Of a DNA stretch of 64,000 nucleotides, positions 46,484-56,527 are shown piece after piece. This DNA comes from Paraprevotella xylaniphila YIT 11841 (GTDB lineage Bacteria > Bacteroidota > Bacteroidia > Bacteroidales > Bacteroidaceae), in contig NZ_GL883887.1 of the NCBI RefSeq assembly GCF_000205165.1, forward strand, positions 109,094 through 173,093, read 5' to 3'. The notes under the pieces were generated by a model. That model did no database searches. It was not told the DNA's origin and worked only from the letters and a program-made list of their open reading frames with translations. A program made the translations under genes and the position numbers. Positions within the stretch are counted from its first letter, which is position 1, and each line of letters begins with the position of its first letter.

Positions 46484-46522
46484 ATTTTTCCTAAAAGATA
46501 TAATCAGCTAAAATACAATATT

Positions 46523-47158
46523 TTAATCTTCAACTCGTACAAACCGCTTACCTTGCCACCCATACACGACAGGACGTAAAACTTTCTTCATACGCTCCGC
46601 CTCATCCTTATCCACCTCGCCGGGCTGCAAAACAAAAGTCAGCCGCATATCGTCCGGTTGCAGGGAAGCCGTCACAAAGCGCATGTCCTGCAAATGCTGC
46701 AGACGTGCCACTTCCTCCTTGTCCACCGAATCGTTCGTTTCCCAAAAATCGGCATACACCGGACGGGACATCCATTTCTCTTCAGGCAATGTTTCCCAAT
46801 CCGGTGTGTAAAGGGCTACCTTCGTCTCTGCCATCGGTCCGGAATAAGTACGTGCCACACAAATATAATACAACGTGTCCGCCGACGGCAAAAGCTTCAT
46901 CTCCACCCGGCAATTCTTTGTCAGCTGCAATTCGAGATAGTCCACCGTGAGAGCTTTCAGTTCCGTGTCGCCATCGAACCGGTTGTGCACTTTGGCGGCC
47001 ATGGTGTTCTCGATGAAGTCGATACAATCCAAACGGTTATTTTTCGTCATGATGCCCAACACGCTGTCGGGCATGGCGGCAAACACGTCGCGCATCTTCT
47101 GCGCCTGAAGAGCCTGTCCCAATGCCAACGTTATGACAAGAGGTAAAAAACGTTTCAT
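46523..47158 (-). CDS. DUF3256 family secreted protein
   Basis: 211 residues with a signal peptide (MKRFLPLVITLALGQALQA). The segment MRDVFAAMPDSVLGIMTKNNRLDCIDF, given here in part as FAAMPDSVLGIMTKNNR, is typical of the DUF3256 family of Bacteroidales. No catalytic residues can be proposed. Single minus-strand gene; the repeat cluster lies after its stop. Confidence 0.72.
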   Translation of the reverse strand: MKRFLPLVITLALGQALQAQKMRDVFAAMPDSVLGIMTKNNRLDCIDFIENTMAAKVHNRFDGDTELKALTVDYLELQLTKNCRVEMKLLPSADTLYYICVARTYSGPMAETKVALYTPDWETLPEEKWMSRPVYADFWETNDSVDKEEVARLQHLQDMRFVTASLQPDDMRLTFVLQPGEVDKDEAERMKKVLRPVVYGWQGKRFVRVED

Positions 47159-47243
47159 ACATCCATTTTATTTTACGGGCACAAACTTAGTCATTTTTAT
47201 CGACATTCCGCACCTCACACCTTATTAATAACATCTCTTCACG

Positions 47244-48161
47244 TTAACGGGAACCCAAATAAAGGAACACCATCCCGAGCAAGACCAACACCAAGTCCAC
47301 GGCCTTGCTCTGCAAGTTCTTCTCGCGGAAAACCATGGCTCCGAAAAGGAACGAAACGATTACACTGCCGCGGCGTACCATGGAGACAATGGAAATCATG
47401 GCACCGTCCAGGCTGAGTGCATAAAAGTAAACGAAGTCTGCCGCCGACAGGAAGAGCGAAATCGGAAGGATGCACCAATCCCACCGGAAAGGCGTGGTCT
47501 GCTTCCTGCGCGGCCACCATAACAGAAGCATCATGACGCCCATCATCGCCAACTGGTAGAGATTATAATAACTCTGCACCACCATGCGATCCAACCCCAC
47601 TCCCCCATTCTCCGGCGAGGCCATCAGATATTTGTCGTACAAGCCGCTCACGGCTCCGAGCACACTGGCCAAGACGATGAAATAAATCCACTTGTCATGC
47701 CGGAAGTCGATACCTTCTTTCTTGCCGCTCCGGCTCAACATGAAGAACGACAGCACAGCCAAGGCCACACCCGCCCACTGATAAAGGTTCAACCGCTCGC
47801 CGAAGACCAACAGCGCACCGACGAGCACCATGACGGGGCGTGTGGCATTGATGGGCCCCACTATCGTCAACGGCAAATGCTTCATGCCGAAATAACCGAA
47901 TATCCATGAAGAAAGCACGATGCAGGACTTCAACAGGATGTACTTCTGCGCCCCCCAGTCGGTCGGGGGGATATAAAACAAGCTGCCGGTGTCCGTCATT
48001 CCCCATGCCGAACCGAGAATGAACGGCAGGAAGATAAGGCTGCAAAACAATGTATTGAGAAACAAGACGGGAATCACAGCATTGCCTCTCAACGACTTTT
48101 TCTTGAACACATCGTAAAAGCCCAACAGGGCGGCGGAAGTAAACGCCAGAATCAACCACAT
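47244..48161 (-). CDS. EamA/DMT-type membrane transporter
   Basis: 305 residues, ten hydrophobic helices in two repeats of five. GPINATRPVMVLVGALLVFGE (first repeat, helix four; shown in part) and the matching AMISIVSMVRRGSVIVSF in the second repeat are the usual EamA signatures. Substrate unknown; the family exports amino acids, sugars or metabolites. It lies 26 bases after truA on the same strand. Confidence 0.85.
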   Translation of the reverse strand: MWLILAFTSAALLGFYDVFKKKSLRGNAVIPVLFLNTLFCSLIFLPFILGSAWGMTDTGSLFYIPPTDWGAQKYILLKSCIVLSSWIFGYFGMKHLPLTIVGPINATRPVMVLVGALLVFGERLNLYQWAGVALAVLSFFMLSRSGKKEGIDFRHDKWIYFIVLASVLGAVSGLYDKYLMASPENGGVGLDRMVVQSYYNLYQLAMMGVMMLLLWWPRRKQTTPFRWDWCILPISLFLSAADFVYFYALSLDGAMISIVSMVRRGSVIVSFLFGAMVFREKNLQSKAVDLVLVLLGMVFLYLGSR

Positions 48162-48187
48162 ATATCTCTTTCTTTTCCGTTTCTACT

Positions 48188-48958
48188 CTATACCATGAAA
48201 CATTTGTCCGGATAGGCCACATCCACCAAGAAGAGGGCGTTCCCCGGCATGGACTCTCCCGCACGGCAACGGTCTTTTCCTTCTATCACCGCCCGAAAGC
48301 CTTCCGGCGTAAGCTTGCCCCGCCCCACTTCGACGAGCGTACCGACGATGGCACGCACCATGTTGCGCAAAAAACGATCCGCCTGGATTTCAAAACGCCA
48401 TTCGCCTGGCGCAAGCTCCGTCCAACGGGCTTGCATGATACGGCAGTTGTTGGTCTTCGTATCGGTATTCACTTTGCTGAAACTGGTGAAATCGGTATAA
48501 TCGAACAATGCAGCAGCAGCTTCGTTCATCTTCCCAAAATCGAGCATCTGGTACAGACGGCAGGAATAAGCCCGCAAGAACGGGGACTTGCCGAAATGCA
48601 GGTAATAATGGTAGGTGCGCGACAAGGCATCGAAACGGGCATGTGCATCGGCTGCCACAGGCACCGTCTTGTAAATGGAGATATCCGGCGGCAACAGGCG
48701 GTTGAGCTTGTCCGTCAGCCACCTTCCGTCAATCCGTCGCACAGGGTCATCGGCATACTCGAAATCGAAATGAGCCACCATCATCCGGGCGTGTACTCCG
48801 GTATCCGTCCGTCCCGCTCCTGTGATGGACACGGGCTGCCGCAAGAGGGTGGCCAAAGCTTTCTGCAACACCTCTTGCACACTGATACCGTTGGGCTGAA
48901 TCTGCCAACCGTGGTAACTCGTGCCGTCATAAGCCAAATATAGAAAATATCTTTGCAT
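48188..48958 (-). CDS. truA: tRNA pseudouridine synthase A
   Basis: Makes pseudouridine at positions 38-40 of tRNA. About 256 residues from ATG 48958 ([19 protein letters not shown]). Catalytic Asp in [11 protein letters not shown]; other motifs [14 protein letters not shown] and [18 protein letters not shown] longer reading from 49096 would run into the DJ-1 family gene and is rejected, leaving 28 bases between the genes. Confidence 0.95.
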   Translation of the reverse strand: MQRYFLYLAYDGTSYHGWQIQPNGISVQEVLQKALATLLRQPVSITGAGRTDTGVHARMMVAHFDFEYADDPVRRIDGRWLTDKLNRLLPPDISIYKTVPVAADAHARFDALSRTYHYYLHFGKSPFLRAYSCRLYQMLDFGKMNEAAAALFDYTDFTSFSKVNTDTKTNNCRIMQARWTELAPGEWRFEIQADRFLRNMVRAIVGTLVEVGRGKLTPEGFRAVIEGKDRCRAGESMPGNALFLVDVAYPDKCFMV

Positions 48959-48986
48959 CCGTCTGAACACTTTCACAAAGCCAAGG

Positions 48987-49595
48987 TTATTGCGGGAACA
49001 AGTCACAAAACCCTTGCTTGTTAAATTGATAGTACATTTCGATACGTTCCGGCGTATCGTTTTCAAGCAACAGAAGAAGTTCTTTGGCAAATTCAAGCGT
49101 TGCAGAACCGTTGGCTGTTACAATCCTATTATCACTGACTGCCGGCGTATGGACGTAACCTTCGAAATGGGTATAATGGTCTCCTCCCCAAAGCTTAAGT
49201 TGCTCCAAACCATTCCCGGTGTGCCGGACATGATTAAGGAAACCACATTTAGCCATGAACGATGCGGCATTACATATCGCCCCTACCACCTTGCCTGCCT
49301 CAATGGCCTTACCGACAATCGGTGCGACTTTCTCTGCAACCGGTGTAGTCCATCCGAAACCGCCAATCAGCACCAACGCCGCATAGTCTTCAGGCATCGT
49401 GTCAAATGAATAATCCGGTATGACTCGGAATCCGCCTATCGACTTTACCGGCTCTAAAGTCGGAGCCACAACTTTATTAACATATTTCGGGTTCTCTTTC
49501 AAGGCAAACTCGTCGGAAGCAATGGCTTCTGAAAGATATACCATCTCATGTGCCGCATAATCGGGCAAAAGGACATATAGGACTTCCTTATTCAT
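48987..49595 (-). CDS. DJ-1/PfpI superfamily protein
   Basis: 202 residues of the class I glutamine amidotransferase-like fold: [19 protein letters not shown] at the start, LIGGFGW, and the nucleophile elbow [14 protein letters not shown] with the probable catalytic Cys. A His follows in the region [11 protein letters not shown]. Members are chaperones, glyoxalases or small-molecule hydrolases; which one this is cannot be told. Upstream of truA. Confidence 0.83.
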   Translation of the reverse strand: MNKEVLYVLLPDYAAHEMVYLSEAIASDEFALKENPKYVNKVVAPTLEPVKSIGGFRVIPDYSFDTMPEDYAALVLIGGFGWTTPVAEKVAPIVGKAIEAGKVVGAICNAASFMAKCGFLNHVRHTGNGLEQLKLWGGDHYTHFEGYVHTPAVSDNRIVTANGSATLEFAKELLLLLENDTPERIEMYYQFNKQGFCDLFPQ

Positions 49596-49626
49596 ATAGT
49601 CGTATTTTCGTTCAACTGTATTTCTG

Positions 49627-49634
49627 CAAAAGTA
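49627..49634 (-). promoter_or_regulatory. -7 box before the DJ-1 family gene
   Basis: TACTTTTG on the minus strand fits TAnnTTTG and lies about 32 bases before ATG 49595. No good -33. Confidence 0.5.
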
Positions 49635-49749
49635 CGAAAAATGCAGTTTATGCAGAACGACAAGAGACTCTTTTTACTCCTTTTCAATGAAATAAAAACA
49701 GTGGCAGTTTTATTTCTCCTCTTTCTCATGAGCTTTGTACCCAAAAGAA

Positions 49750-49793
49750 CAATACGTAACGAAACGCCACTTTGGCTGACTCGCTACGTATTG
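49750..49793 (-). terminator. Terminator of the endonuclease I gene
   Basis: CAATACGTAACGA (49750-49762) pairs with TCGCTACGTATTG (49781-49793) with one mismatch. On the minus strand it is followed by ttcttttggg. Confidence 0.6.
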
Positions 49794-49819
49794 CTCCAAT
49801 GTATCATGCCGGTATGTGT

Positions 49820-52165
49820 TTATTTCACAATATAATAATCCGGCCTCAAACCCTTCAACGCATCTTTACGCTTAGCCTTACGTAGCCAAATGCCGCCCAA
49901 AGTGTACACATCCACCCACTCGTCGGGATTCTCCACCCGGATTTGCCGCACACCGTCGCCCGTACCGTAATCGCTCATCTGTATGTCGTCCACGTTGATT
50001 CGCTTCGAAGAGGTTCCCGTCACGCTGAACTTCAACCGCACAAGCCCGTCTACGTCCAATTTGTAACCGTAACGCTTCCACTCTCCTTTGTTGAAAGCTA
50101 TATCCTTTGCCACAGGCAGCCACGTCATCCCCCCATCCAAAGAATAGTCCACACTGAGCTTTACGCCCGTATCCTTCTCACCATACAGCCCGGCATAGAA
50201 CCACAAAGAGTCGCAACCCTCCGTCTTATCCTCCATCATCTCCAATTCTGTCGTGACACCAGATTTGGCCTGCATACGCACGCTCCAATCATCGTTTTTC
50301 CTGTCGTCCGCCAAACCTCCTATCAAGGTCTGCGCCATCCGCCACTGCGCGGCCACACACGTCACCTGGCCTTCCTTATAACTGTTTTTAAAACCGGTCT
50401 CGAAGGTCTCGAAAAATGCCTTTTTCTGATCCACCTCTCCCGAAAGGCTCACGATGATGTCTTCCGCCCCTGGAGTGGACAGCACCATTTCGCCTTCTGT
50501 CATCCCTTCCTCAGGCATTGCCCCCATGCGCACCATGAGACGTTGTTCCGTGCCTTCCACAGATGCCTTTGTACTCCATTCCTTACCGTCTTCACTCACT
50601 TCAAACGGAGCCTCTACCGTGGCTGTGGTCACATATTGGTCTACGCCTAAAGCCGTGACCGTCACTGTCTGCGGGAAAGAAACCCGTCCGGGCACAGACG
50701 TGAAATGCAATTCAGAAGCATCGGCCGTAAACACAGGCGTGACCTCCGGCATACGGACTTCCACCTCGTTGGAAACCATCGCCTCTCCGCCCTCTCCGTC
50801 CGGAAGGCTTACCGTATAATAATAAGTCGTAGCGGGAAGTAGCCCTTCCACTGTGGCGGAAACGCCTGTCAATGTTTTGGGATAGCCTTCAAGCATCTGC
50901 TGTTGTCCACTCTCATCCTTCGTATAGACAGCCAACGTGTAATCCAATCCCTCTCCCATGTCCATCCACGAAGCCGTAAATCGTTGGGCATTCACCGTAC
51001 AAACCACATCACGGGCCGGATAGGCAGGAATACCGTCCACATACTCTACCCTCAGGGGATTCCGGTGCTCGAAACCGTCGCCTTTCAACAGGAGTACAGC
51101 CTCGTGCACCCCGGCTTCGGCAGTACGGCAACGTACCGTCAAGGTCACACCCCGGACGATTTCGTCTTCCGTCAGCTGTGTCTTGTCCGCCTCAAAACCG
51201 GACTGCCCGAAATCCAAAACCAGTCCTCCGGGTAGGTTACGCCCCCGAATGGTCAAACGGCCCTCCAATCCCTTGGACAAGGCTTGCAGACCGAAATCCA
51301 CCGTCTCCCCTTCTCCGGGCACAAACAACTCGGGGTTCGTGGATGTGCGGTCGATATAAAAAGCATAATCCGTACTGTCTCCCCAAATATAAGAGGCCAA
51401 CTGCGGATAATCCACAAAGGGATTACGGTTTCCCTGAATACCGGACACGGCTTCGTTACGCTCACGTTCCACGTCGTCCACAGGGTCGGCTTCGCTCCAC
51501 GCTAACAATAGGTTGCTCACCCAAGGCCGCAAAGTCGGATAACGGTTTTTCTCAACCATCAACAAACCTTCTGTCGTCTGCCACAAATCAGCGTAATCCT
51601 CATAACAAGTAGCCATATAGAAGTAAGTACGTGCAAAATCTCCTTTCCACTCATCTGCCGGTTCCCATACCGTAATCAACGAATCCGCACGATAAGACGC
51701 GGATTTCCCGACACGGGTCACCCCGTTGTCGAAAGCGGGCGTTTCCGTGACCACTCCAATCGGGTTGTTGCTTTTCCTCCCGTTGGCCGTTCCGTCACTG
51801 GGAAACAGGTTAAACAAATCGCAATAGGCGTTGTTCACCGTATGCCCCCACCAACTGTTGGCAAAAGAATGCTCGATGTTCATGCCTTCCACGGCATTCA
51901 ATCCGTTGAACCCGCGAACGACGTCACTGTAGCGGTCGCGCACCGTTCCGTCCGGCATACGGTCGGTCACGACAAAGCCCGACCAGGTATAACCTTCGCC
52001 CTTCCCGCCATAGTCCAACACGCTCTCCGGCTGTATCAACTCATGAAGCGCGGTTTTCAACTCCGACTTCTTCAGCCCTTCCACCGGCCTGTAATAATCC
52101 TCCTGTCCGTAAGCCATCAGCCCACAGCACGCAAGGCACCAGAATTCAAGTAGTAACTTCCTCAT
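49820..52165 (-). CDS. Secreted endonuclease I family protein with Ig-like and C-terminal sorting-like regions
   Basis: 781 residues, signal peptide MRKLLLEFWCLACCGLMAYG. The nuclease domain (about 25-290) has GMNIEHSFANSWWG with catalytic His99, then CDLFNLFPSDGTANGRKSN and RTYFYMATCY, as in the EndA/NucM family. Next come beta-sandwich regions (an Ig/transport-type domain near 300-400 and a fibronectin-III-like domain near 400-480), then a jelly-roll domain, and a short end VDVYTLGGIWLRKAKRKDAL resembling a type IX secretion sorting signal. It cuts DNA and RNA outside the cell. Confidence 0.86.
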   Translation of the reverse strand: MRKLLLEFWCLACCGLMAYGQEDYYRPVEGLKKSELKTALHELIQPESVLDYGGKGEGYTWSGFVVTDRMPDGTVRDRYSDVVRGFNGLNAVEGMNIEHSFANSWWGHTVNNAYCDLFNLFPSDGTANGRKSNNPIGVVTETPAFDNGVTRVGKSASYRADSLITVWEPADEWKGDFARTYFYMATCYEDYADLWQTTEGLLMVEKNRYPTLRPWVSNLLLAWSEADPVDDVERERNEAVSGIQGNRNPFVDYPQLASYIWGDSTDYAFYIDRTSTNPELFVPGEGETVDFGLQALSKGLEGRLTIRGRNLPGGLVLDFGQSGFEADKTQLTEDEIVRGVTLTVRCRTAEAGVHEAVLLLKGDGFEHRNPLRVEYVDGIPAYPARDVVCTVNAQRFTASWMDMGEGLDYTLAVYTKDESGQQQMLEGYPKTLTGVSATVEGLLPATTYYYTVSLPDGEGGEAMVSNEVEVRMPEVTPVFTADASELHFTSVPGRVSFPQTVTVTALGVDQYVTTATVEAPFEVSEDGKEWSTKASVEGTEQRLMVRMGAMPEEGMTEGEMVLSTPGAEDIIVSLSGEVDQKKAFFETFETGFKNSYKEGQVTCVAAQWRMAQTLIGGLADDRKNDDWSVRMQAKSGVTTELEMMEDKTEGCDSLWFYAGLYGEKDTGVKLSVDYSLDGGMTWLPVAKDIAFNKGEWKRYGYKLDVDGLVRLKFSVTGTSSKRINVDDIQMSDYGTGDGVRQIRVENPDEWVDVYTLGGIWLRKAKRKDALKGLRPDYYIVK

Positions 52166-52270
52166 AACTATCAGATTTGCTCAACAACAAATATACAATA
52201 AAAAATAATCGGCAAGCATAATCCAGCATAAAAAATCATATAAAATCTGTATCTGGCACAGTCCTCCACA

Positions 52271-52317
52271 AAAAAACAACCAAACCCGAACTTTCCATAT
52301 AAAAGTTCAGGCTTGGC
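52271..52317 (-). terminator. Terminator of the OmpA-type gene
   Basis: CCAAACCCGAACTTT (52280-52294) pairs with AAAGTTCAGGCTTGG (52302-52316) with two weak pairs; on the minus strand T-rich bases follow (52271-52279). Confidence 0.8.
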
Positions 52318-52344
52318 TGTTTTTACGCTTGTTTACGACAAAGC

Positions 52345-53217
52345 TTATTCAGCCACAGGTTCCGTTGACTCCGGTGCCTGATCAATAAGTTCCATGAACT
52401 GATCCAACTTTGGCGTAATGATGATTTGCGTCCGGCGGTTACGCATCTTGCCCTCCGGAGTGTCATTGGAAGCCACAGGGTTATACTCCCCCCGTCCTGC
52501 AGCCGTCAAACGCTTTGGATCCACCCCGTATGTATTTTGCAAAGCCTGAACCACAGAGGATGCACGCAATGTACTCAAGTCCCAGTTGTTGCGGATATTA
52601 GGACGCGAAATAGGATCGGTATCCGTATTACCCTCAATCAGCACCTCATACTCCTTGTAATCCATGATGATTTTGGCAATCTTGCTCAATGTCTCACCAG
52701 CGCGCTCGCTAATTTCATAACTACCCGACTTATACAGCATATTGTCTGCCAAAGATATATAAACTACGCCTTTCAACACCTGTACATCCACATCTTTCAT
52801 TTCCTCACGGCTCAGCGAACGTGTCAAGTTGTTGGTCAGCACCATATTCAAAGAGTCTGACTTATCCTTTGCCTCCACCAACTGTTTGATAAACTTATTG
52901 GAAGCATTGATTTCGTCTACCAACTTCGAGATATTCACATTGCCTTGAGAATTCTGTTGGATACTCTTGTCCAACGAACCTTGCAAGGCTGCGTATGAAG
53001 CTTTCAGCTCGTCGTTCGCCTTCTGCGCCTCGGCCAAACGCTCCTCTAAACTCTTGGATTTCGTACCGCAAGCCACCAGTTTCATTTTCGTATCCTGAAA
53101 GGACTTGTCCAATTTGTTATAGTCCGTCTGTAACTGCGCATACTGTTTCTTCGTCACACAACTCGAAAACACCAAAGTTCCCGAGAGGAAAGAAAACATA
53201 AGAATCGATTTGTTCAT
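52345..53217 (-). CDS. OmpA family lipoprotein
   Basis: 290 residues from ATG 53217. Lipobox Cys20 in VFSSC. A coiled coil from about 25 to 115 (KQYAQLQTDYNKLDKSFQD and on) leads to the OmpA C-terminal domain with MLYKSGSYEISERAGETL, IEGNTDTDP and the peptidoglycan-binding NWDLSTLRASSVV and RNRRTQIII. It links outer membrane and cell wall. An ATG six bases upstream (53223) is also possible. It has its own terminator and lies 130 bases after the MACPF-legumain operon. Confidence 0.9.
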   Translation of the reverse strand: MNKSILMFSFLSGTLVFSSCVTKKQYAQLQTDYNKLDKSFQDTKMKLVACGTKSKSLEERLAEAQKANDELKASYAALQGSLDKSIQQNSQGNVNISKLVDEINASNKFIKQLVEAKDKSDSLNMVLTNNLTRSLSREEMKDVDVQVLKGVVYISLADNMLYKSGSYEISERAGETLSKIAKIIMDYKEYEVLIEGNTDTDPISRPNIRNNWDLSTLRASSVVQALQNTYGVDPKRLTAAGRGEYNPVASNDTPEGKMRNRRTQIIITPKLDQFMELIDQAPESTEPVAE

Positions 53218-53352
53218 AACCATATATTTTTTAAAGTTTATCCGTATTTATAATAAAAACGACCGCAATTTACGCAAATTCAGACGAATCCATTTTCCTT
53301 ATTATATAAGTATAAGATTTCCCACTATTTTTTAAGAAAATACAACTTGCAA

Positions 53353-55494
53353 TTATTCGCGCAGATACTCAGACATGGTATTCCGGAATATGTTCCCATA
53401 AAGGGCTTCATTGTAGACCGACACATGGGAACCCACAGTGTTGCGAGCCAACTTGTAATACAAATCACGCAAGGAAATCGAAGGATTGGCATCAATCGTC
53501 TCCTGAAAAGCACGGGTAAAACCATTGGAAAGCCAGATGTTCATTTCATAATCCTGCACGTCGGCTTTCGAGGTCTCACCGGCATTGGCCGCTGTCATGA
53601 ACACGACACCGGGAATCCCTTTGCAAGCTTCGGCCATACTCCCCCCGTAACAAGCCTCCAAAGCCACGAACATTTTCCGATAGTTCCCACGCTCATAAGC
53701 CTTCCGTATCATCTTACCCAACTGCTGTCCCCGCAACATCTCATATCCTTCTCCCCAATTCAACCCATTATACACACCATGCCCGCTCCAAAACAGGAAA
53801 ACATTGGTATGTTCGTCTCCCGTCACCACATAAGGCGTACGGCCTCCGGCCTCCCCCGCAAGGATAGCCTCCAAATCTTCCGGTTTCAAATCATCCAAAC
53901 GGTAATCAATGCGTATCCCGTCATACACATTCCCACCATCCCGGTGCACGCGGACTACTCCCGGATACAAATTCTTGGGATTCCAGGCAATGTCATCCTC
54001 CGCCACCAAAATGATATGGTCGTCATCATAACCGTGACGTTTCATCAACTGGTACATGGCATACACATCCGCCTGATGACGGTAATTCGCCCAACCTTCG
54101 GAAGCCGCCACCAAAACGCACCAATTATGCCGTAAGGAAGGATATGCGGGATCTATCGCGTTTTCGTCAAAACTCTCCATCCGGGATGCCGCCCAGTTCC
54201 ATCCGGCCAGTGTGGAAGAAGTCCGCCTGCTGCCGTCCGTAGACAAATAATCCCACGTATGGAAACCGTCTTCCGGCGTATAACTCCAATGTGCATAAGT
54301 GGAATGAAGGACGGAAGTATATTTCTCCTCATCGAAATCCCAACTGCCGGTCACGCCCACCAGATTCGGATAAACACCTGATTGCAACAAAGCAAAAGCC
54401 TGCCGCATGTCATCTGCCATCCAACCGCCATCATAGGCCGCACGCCCGTCTACCACACGCTTCAGAGCCTCATTCAGGCCAGACTCCGGCTCCCATTGCA
54501 GGGCCGTCAGACCATAAGCCAAGAAGACCAGTGCGTCATACAGATGGGACTCGCCATTCAAGGGTTCATCCCCATATTTCACCTGATAAACTGTGGGAAA
54601 ACCGGAAACAGGATCAGCCGCCAAAGCCATTCCTCCCCAATTCAGCCCCGAAGTCAAACGTCCTGACAAGGTCGGAGCATAAACCATGTCTGAGCAAATC
54701 AAATTGATACCCCTCAGTTTCCATTCAGGATGAATCCGCACCAAACTGTCCAACCACACGGCATCTTCCGTACGGGACGGTGCGAAAAGCAAAGTCTGGA
54801 ATACATCGTCATGCCTTAAATCCTCGAAACGCGCATTAATCTTATCCAAAGCCACGACCATGTCCTCCGGTGTGGAATAGGTATAATTACCTTGTGACAT
54901 CAATCCCAATTCTACAGCCTGGAAAGTAAACCAATCTATAAAACTTTGCCCATAGTCATCTTCACGGGAAAGGAGATACACATTTTCAGCCCCGTCCATC
55001 AACGCCTGGGTCAGCATCACCTCACACTGGCCTATGTCCGATTCGGACAAAGCCCACAGGAAATCCTTTCCTGCACAACTACGTTGCAATTCCACGGACG
55101 AGGCTGTTGGGAGTATCAAAGTCTTACGTCGTGCCCCGCAACAGGCGGAAGCCATACGGGCTGACGATGAATGATAAGGTCCTATCACGGCTGCCACGTC
55201 CGAATCGGCAGCCACAGCCTTCAGATAGTCCTCCAAATCAGGAGCATTTTCATCTTTCCACTCCACTTTGAGCTTCACTTTCCGGGACAATCCCCTTTGA
55301 GCCTTTTCCAAATCCTCCATGGCCCAAGATACGACTCTCTCCCAACGGCTTTGGTTCTCACCGGGCATGACCACGGCCACGCGGTATTCTTTCACCTCTG
55401 CCCCGCTGCCTTGTACGGCAGGTTCGTCCTCGCAAGCACCGCACAGCCCGCATGCCAGTGCAAGGATGCCATATTTAATGCTTTGAAGTTTCAT
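53353..55494 (-). CDS. Lipoprotein fusing a periplasmic-binding-protein domain to a legumain-like (C13) cysteine protease
   Basis: 713 residues from ATG 55494 (the TTG at 55512 is less likely). Lipidated Cys21 (LCGAC) is followed by EDEP. Residues about 35-415 form a Peripla_BP_6-like two-lobe binding domain (YRVAVVMPGENQSRW, AAVIGPYHSSSARM, LLSREDDYGQSF). Residues about 455-665 are a C13 peptidase: NWCVLVAASEGWANYRHQAD, DDHIILVAEDDIAW, catalytic His572 in FWSGHG, catalytic Cys615 in ALEACYGGSM, then MTAANAGETS. These match plant and animal legumain closely, including the NYRHQAD segment. Last gene of a six-lipoprotein operon; the start overlaps the previous gene by 20 bases. Confidence 0.88.
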   Translation of the reverse strand: MKLQSIKYGILALACGLCGACEDEPAVQGSGAEVKEYRVAVVMPGENQSRWERVVSWAMEDLEKAQRGLSRKVKLKVEWKDENAPDLEDYLKAVAADSDVAAVIGPYHSSSARMASACCGARRKTLILPTASSVELQRSCAGKDFLWALSESDIGQCEVMLTQALMDGAENVYLLSREDDYGQSFIDWFTFQAVELGLMSQGNYTYSTPEDMVVALDKINARFEDLRHDDVFQTLLFAPSRTEDAVWLDSLVRIHPEWKLRGINLICSDMVYAPTLSGRLTSGLNWGGMALAADPVSGFPTVYQVKYGDEPLNGESHLYDALVFLAYGLTALQWEPESGLNEALKRVVDGRAAYDGGWMADDMRQAFALLQSGVYPNLVGVTGSWDFDEEKYTSVLHSTYAHWSYTPEDGFHTWDYLSTDGSRRTSSTLAGWNWAASRMESFDENAIDPAYPSLRHNWCVLVAASEGWANYRHQADVYAMYQLMKRHGYDDDHIILVAEDDIAWNPKNLYPGVVRVHRDGGNVYDGIRIDYRLDDLKPEDLEAILAGEAGGRTPYVVTGDEHTNVFLFWSGHGVYNGLNWGEGYEMLRGQQLGKMIRKAYERGNYRKMFVALEACYGGSMAEACKGIPGVVFMTAANAGETSKADVQDYEMNIWLSNGFTRAFQETIDANPSISLRDLYYKLARNTVGSHVSVYNEALYGNIFRNTMSEYLRE

Positions 55495-56524
55495 ATTCCT
55501 TATCTTTTTCAACGGCCTCCGTGCGGCAAGCCTCTACCATCGTGGCCATATTATTATCCGACAATCTGGGACTGACCACGATGTCCACCCAACCGGAAGA
55601 CAGACCTAACGTCTGGCTCACAGGCCATTCTTTGCCTGCCACCCAATCCCCCAAATACATCTCCATCACCCCGTCCATCTTACGGATGACCGAAAAGAAC
55701 ACGGCCGTAGTGATGGAAGAGCAATCCACATCCATCCCGATGGTCGGTGTCCAAAGCACCTCACGGGAATACCGGTACACCCCGGCAGCCGACCCGCCCA
55801 ACAAAGGATATACCATCCAATAACCCTCGCCTATCCGGTCCAACATACGGTAAGCACTGTCGGGCATGGCAAAACCTTCATAACCGTCAGCCAAATAACA
55901 AGTACGGCAAAAACGACCGCCTTGGGCATAAAATCCATCCGAATAGCCCCTGATGGCTTCTTCCAACACCGGTTCATCAGGCATGGCGGCCAACACCAAT
56001 GTGGAATCCAACAGTTCGGAATCCCCGGAAGACAGTCCAACCACACTTCCAGCCCAATAGCTTACACCATACATGGAAAGATTGAACGTATATACCCCTA
56101 CAGGATAGTCCCCCCCTTTCGTCTCGAACAGCAAGACTTTTCGATGGCCAAGCGGCCCTCCTTTCAGGGAGGGAAAATCACGGTATTCGCTTCCGGCCAA
56201 CACCAACAGGTCGTTCTTCCCCTCTTTCTCCGGCTCCGCCAACCAGTCCTCGTAATCCTGCAAAGCCGCGTCAATGGACAAGGGGGTCTTCAAATGGAAC
56301 TCCACCTCATCGCCATATACATCGAGGAAACGGCACACGCCTTCGAATATCTTGTCATTATATCCGTTGTCTCCCAATCCATTGGGACTGCAAATCAAGG
56401 TAAGCCTCCACTTTTCCAACCCTAAAGAAACATCGTCCGGTCGCCAGGTTTCATCTCCCGAACAGGCCACCAAAAAGCATCCGCCCCAAACAAGCCACAA
56501 TAGCCTATGCAGATTCTTTCTCAT
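55475..56524 (-). CDS. BMP/PnrA-like binding lipoprotein
   Basis: 349 residues; lipobox Cys21 in FLVAC followed by SGDE. The two-lobe fold is suggested by LTLICSPNGLGDNGYNDKIF (compare the GxxDxxxN start of basic membrane protein family), LVLAGSEYRDF, VGVYTFNLSMYGVSYWAGSV (here in part) and EEAIRGYSDGFYAQ. Family members bind nucleosides in other bacteria, but ligand residues cannot be assigned here. It lies between the unknown lipoprotein (three bases) and the legumain fusion. Confidence 0.7.
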   Translation of the reverse strand: MRKNLHRLLWLVWGGCFLVACSGDETWRPDDVSLGLEKWRLTLICSPNGLGDNGYNDKIFEGVCRFLDVYGDEVEFHLKTPLSIDAALQDYEDWLAEPEKEGKNDLLVLAGSEYRDFPSLKGGPLGHRKVLLFETKGGDYPVGVYTFNLSMYGVSYWAGSVVGLSSGDSELLDSTLVLAAMPDEPVLEEAIRGYSDGFYAQGGRFCRTCYLADGYEGFAMPDSAYRMLDRIGEGYWMVYPLLGGSAAGVYRYSREVLWTPTIGMDVDCSSITTAVFFSVIRKMDGVMEMYLGDWVAGKEWPVSQTLGLSSGWVDIVVSPRLSDNNMATMVEACRTEAVEKDKEYETSKH

Positions 56525-56527
56525 ACA

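Noticed and set aside
49641..49835. Plus-strand frame of 64 hydrophobic residues
   Set aside because: It overlaps a terminator hairpin and the end of the endonuclease I gene and has no supporting features.
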